From Treponema sp. (GTDB lineage: Bacteria; Spirochaetota; Spirochaetia; Treponematales; Breznakiellaceae), in assembly GCA_031272575.1 (NCBI GenBank), contig JAISTO010000027.1, positions 1-7,680 of the forward strand: a stretch of DNA of 7,680 nt. The letters run 5' to 3'. The position numbers and the translations under genes were made by a program. Every line of letters begins with the position of its first letter. The first letter of the stretch is position 1. Under the pieces are notes generated by a model. That model ran no database searches. It was not told the DNA's origin and saw only the letters and a program-made list of their open reading frames with translations. This document shows positions 7,426-7,680 of the stretch, one piece after another.

Positions 7426-7680
7426 CTACTTCACACAGAACGCCGGAGCCACCCCGGATACATCCAGGGCAGCTGTTCTGGAGACCCCGGCCGCGGCGCC
7501 GCTCTCTGCTGTAGCGCAGAAACCAAAAGGATCCGGCACCGAAGCGACGCTATACTGACCGAAGTTGATTCTGTCGATCTTGGGACTGCCTCGCCACCAC
7601 ACCGCGGCGGCATTGTCGACGGTGTACTTTATCCGCCGCGTATCGGTTGTGTAGTATTCCAGCCGCGCCTGCTTTTCCGC
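7426..7680 (-). CDS. C-terminal fragment of an unidentified protein, possibly DUF6273-like
   Basis: An open frame enters from the right edge and ends at TAG (7428-7426), giving 84 residues with no start in the window. In-window residues 9-20 read YYTTDTRRIKYT; VWWRGSP follows at 27-33 and the end is GVAPAFCVK (76-84). The spacing of a WW-x-x-SP motif and a terminal GV-x-PAF motif about 45 residues later recalls the C-terminal ends of DUF6273-type and similar surface or secreted proteins of gut bacteria (WWLRSP ... GVRPAF). This is a weak, remembered resemblance and the N-terminal part is missing. It is co-directional with rdgB, 92 bp upstream of it, but rdgB has its own promoter. Codon use is less G+C-biased than in the xdh-like genes. 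Confidence 0.6.
   Translation of the reverse strand, partial: AEKQARLEYYTTDTRRIKYTVDNAAAVWWRGSPKIDRINFGQYSVASVPDPFGFCATAESGAAAGVSRTAALDVSGVAPAFCVK

Noticed and set aside
6788..7558. 256-codon open frame on the + strand across rdgB and the intergenic repeat
   Set aside because: It is antisense to a complete RdgB protein and runs through palindromes and a neighbouring gene end.

Overview
The window is G+C-rich DNA from a bacterium that I would place, tentatively (about 0.4), among the spirochaetes, close to gut treponemes. The hints are long poly-G/poly-C tracts, promoters whose -10 box sits almost on the start codon, many short palindromic repeats, and a partial protein that looks like the DUF6273-type proteins common in those genomes. 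No rRNA or universal marker is present, so this is inference.

Layout: positions 1-948 carry no convincing gene. They hold a dense set of palindromes: a G12 tract, a 19-bp and a 17-bp hairpin, and a MITE-like segment of about 250 bp with inverted ends that encloses two covarying mini-hairpins. A promoter at 910-939 leads into three overlapping + strand genes (949-4602). These encode a xanthine dehydrogenase/aldehyde oxidase-like complex in the order molybdopterin-type large subunit, 2Fe-2S subunit, FAD subunit. Each gene overlaps the next (ATGA, then 14 nt), so they form one operon. The complex is unusual. All eight Fe-S cysteines and the FAD-site glycines are kept, but the large subunit lacks or alters the classical cofactor and catalytic motifs, and the small subunit has lost the pterin-contact Gln. 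The large-subunit gene also carries what looks like an in-frame palindromic repeat insertion.

On the - strand, converging on this operon with a 32-bp overlap, lies a two-gene unit: rdgB (house-cleaning NTP pyrophosphatase, 7333-6707) directly followed by a UvrD/Rep/PcrA-family helicase (6706-4571), with stop and start codons abutting (TAAATG). Both suit genome maintenance. rdgB has a well-spaced promoter predicted to start transcription on the A of its ATG, i.e. a leaderless mRNA. The helicase gene contains three 9-bp C tracts. At the right edge (7680-7426, - strand) is the C-terminal end of another protein, open beyond the window.

The most interesting signals are the divergent three-subunit complex, the in-frame palindromic insertion, the shared leaderless promoter design, and the homopolymer tracts in the helicase.
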